From the NCBI GenBank assembly GCA_000701625.1, contig JNJK01000029.1:1-61442 (forward strand): a stretch of DNA of 61,442 nucleotides, read 5' to 3'. Each line of letters opens with the position of its first letter. Within the stretch, counting starts at the first letter, position 1. Below are positions 61,157 through 61,442 of the stretch, piece after piece. Source of the stretch: Lachnospiraceae bacterium MC2017. GTDB taxonomy: Bacteria > Bacillota > Clostridia > Lachnospirales > Lachnospiraceae. The notes beneath the pieces are model-generated. The model saw only the letters and a list, made by a program, of their open reading frames with translations, made no database searches and was not told the DNA's origin. The position numbers were made by a program, and so were the translations under genes.

Positions 61157-61442
61157 ATGATCTATGTTGGTATCGATGTTGCAAAGGATAAACACGATTG
61201 CTGCATCCTGGGATCAGAAGCCGATAATCTATATCCGGTATTTACGATTCCGAATAACAAGGCTGGCTTTGATGAGCTGTATGAGAAGATTTTCTCTGTG
61301 ACTGATGATAAGACCGAAATAAAAGTAGGTCTTGAAGCTACCGGTCACTACTCACTCAATCTTCTCGGTTCGCTCATTGATAAAGGTCTGACCACCTGTG
61401 TTATCAACCCGTTACATACAAATCTTTACAGAAAAGGTCTAA
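61157..61442 (+). CDS. IS110-family transposase, N-terminal part
   Basis: An open frame from 61157 (AGGAGG 9 nt upstream) to the window end. It reads MIYVGIDVAKDKHDCCIL, then KVGLEATGHYSLNLL and CVINPLHTNLYRKGL: the DEDD RuvC-like recombinase start of IS110 enzymes, with Asp7 and the Glu of GLEATGHY as the first two catalytic acids. The Ser-active Tnp20 half is outside. An ATG six bases upstream (61151) is an alternative start. Confidence 0.9.
   Translation, partial: MIYVGIDVAKDKHDCCILGSEADNLYPVFTIPNNKAGFDELYEKIFSVTDDKTEIKVGLEATGHYSLNLLGSLIDKGLTTCVINPLHTNLYRKGL

Noticed and set aside
1-61442. CRISPR arrays, prophage or conjugative modules
   Set aside because: No regularly spaced repeats, Cas, phage structural or relaxase-type genes were seen.

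Overview
The window looks like a chromosomal segment of a low-to-moderate GC, anaerobic, Gram-positive bacterium of the Lachnospiraceae type (Butyrivibrio/Roseburia-like). The grounds are gene content and signals: strong GGAGG-type ribosome sites, several TTG starts, Crh/HPr regulators, acetate kinase, a gut-Firmicute polyamine operon, BIG2-domain surface proteins and many zinc-ribbon proteins. The species cannot be fixed from the sequence alone. Both edges are cut through insertion sequences: an IS4-type transposase on the left and an IS110-type element on the right.

Layout. 1-6.4 kb: a compact operon of acyl carrier protein, AMP-forming ligase and free-standing condensation domain, with a divergent large ATP-binding LuxR regulator. 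It resembles a minimal NRPS-like pathway. 6.5-14.3 kb: two cytoplasmic GH13 enzymes (one amylosucrase-like) with Lys-rich C-terminal tails, RsmJ, an SPFH/zinc-ribbon gene group and CorA. 14.4-26.1 kb: two PAS/GGDEF/EAL proteins with degenerate GGDEF and intact EAL sites, a BIG2-domain secreted protein, a P-loop kinase, an Ala/Lys-repeat protein, a Crh-like HPr and an MFS transporter. 26.1-36.6 kb: small membrane proteins, an HPr domain fused to a D-lactate-type dehydrogenase, a K+ channel with a 53-residue membrane partner, a possible 22-residue peptide transcript, a surface protein, an oxidoreductase, aspartate kinase and an XRE-HD (alarmone-hydrolase-like) fusion. 36.7-38.9 kb: an accessory patch around tRNA-Gln with a holin-like toxin peptide, a BrnT/BrnA module, dispersed palindromes and a decayed surface-protein gene. 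38.9-47.9 kb: an alanine symporter, a possible leader RNA, and a six-gene operon from arginine to putrescine and spermidine. 47.9-61.4 kb: esterase, flavin reductase-like protein, acetate kinase, an HD-GYP sensor, a third HPr-like protein, a second BIG2-domain secreted protein, an Fe-S aldo/keto reductase, MATE and MFS exporters (the latter with a possible translational attenuator), then the IS110 left end with a bridge-RNA-like fold.

Themes. Carbon control shows as three divergent HPr homologues: one keeps only the His15 site, one only Ser46, and one neither canonical His nor full loop. Cyclic-di-GMP turnover is represented by three phosphodiesterase-type proteins and no intact diguanylate cyclase. 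Polyamine synthesis is complete from arginine through agmatine and carboxyspermidine, and the nearby aspartate kinase can feed aspartate semialdehyde into that route. The strongest candidates for undescribed biology are the HPr-dehydrogenase fusion, the ligase/ACP/condensation operon with its palindromic control region, and the small peptides and structured leaders. All functions are inferred by reading; nothing was searched or folded computationally.
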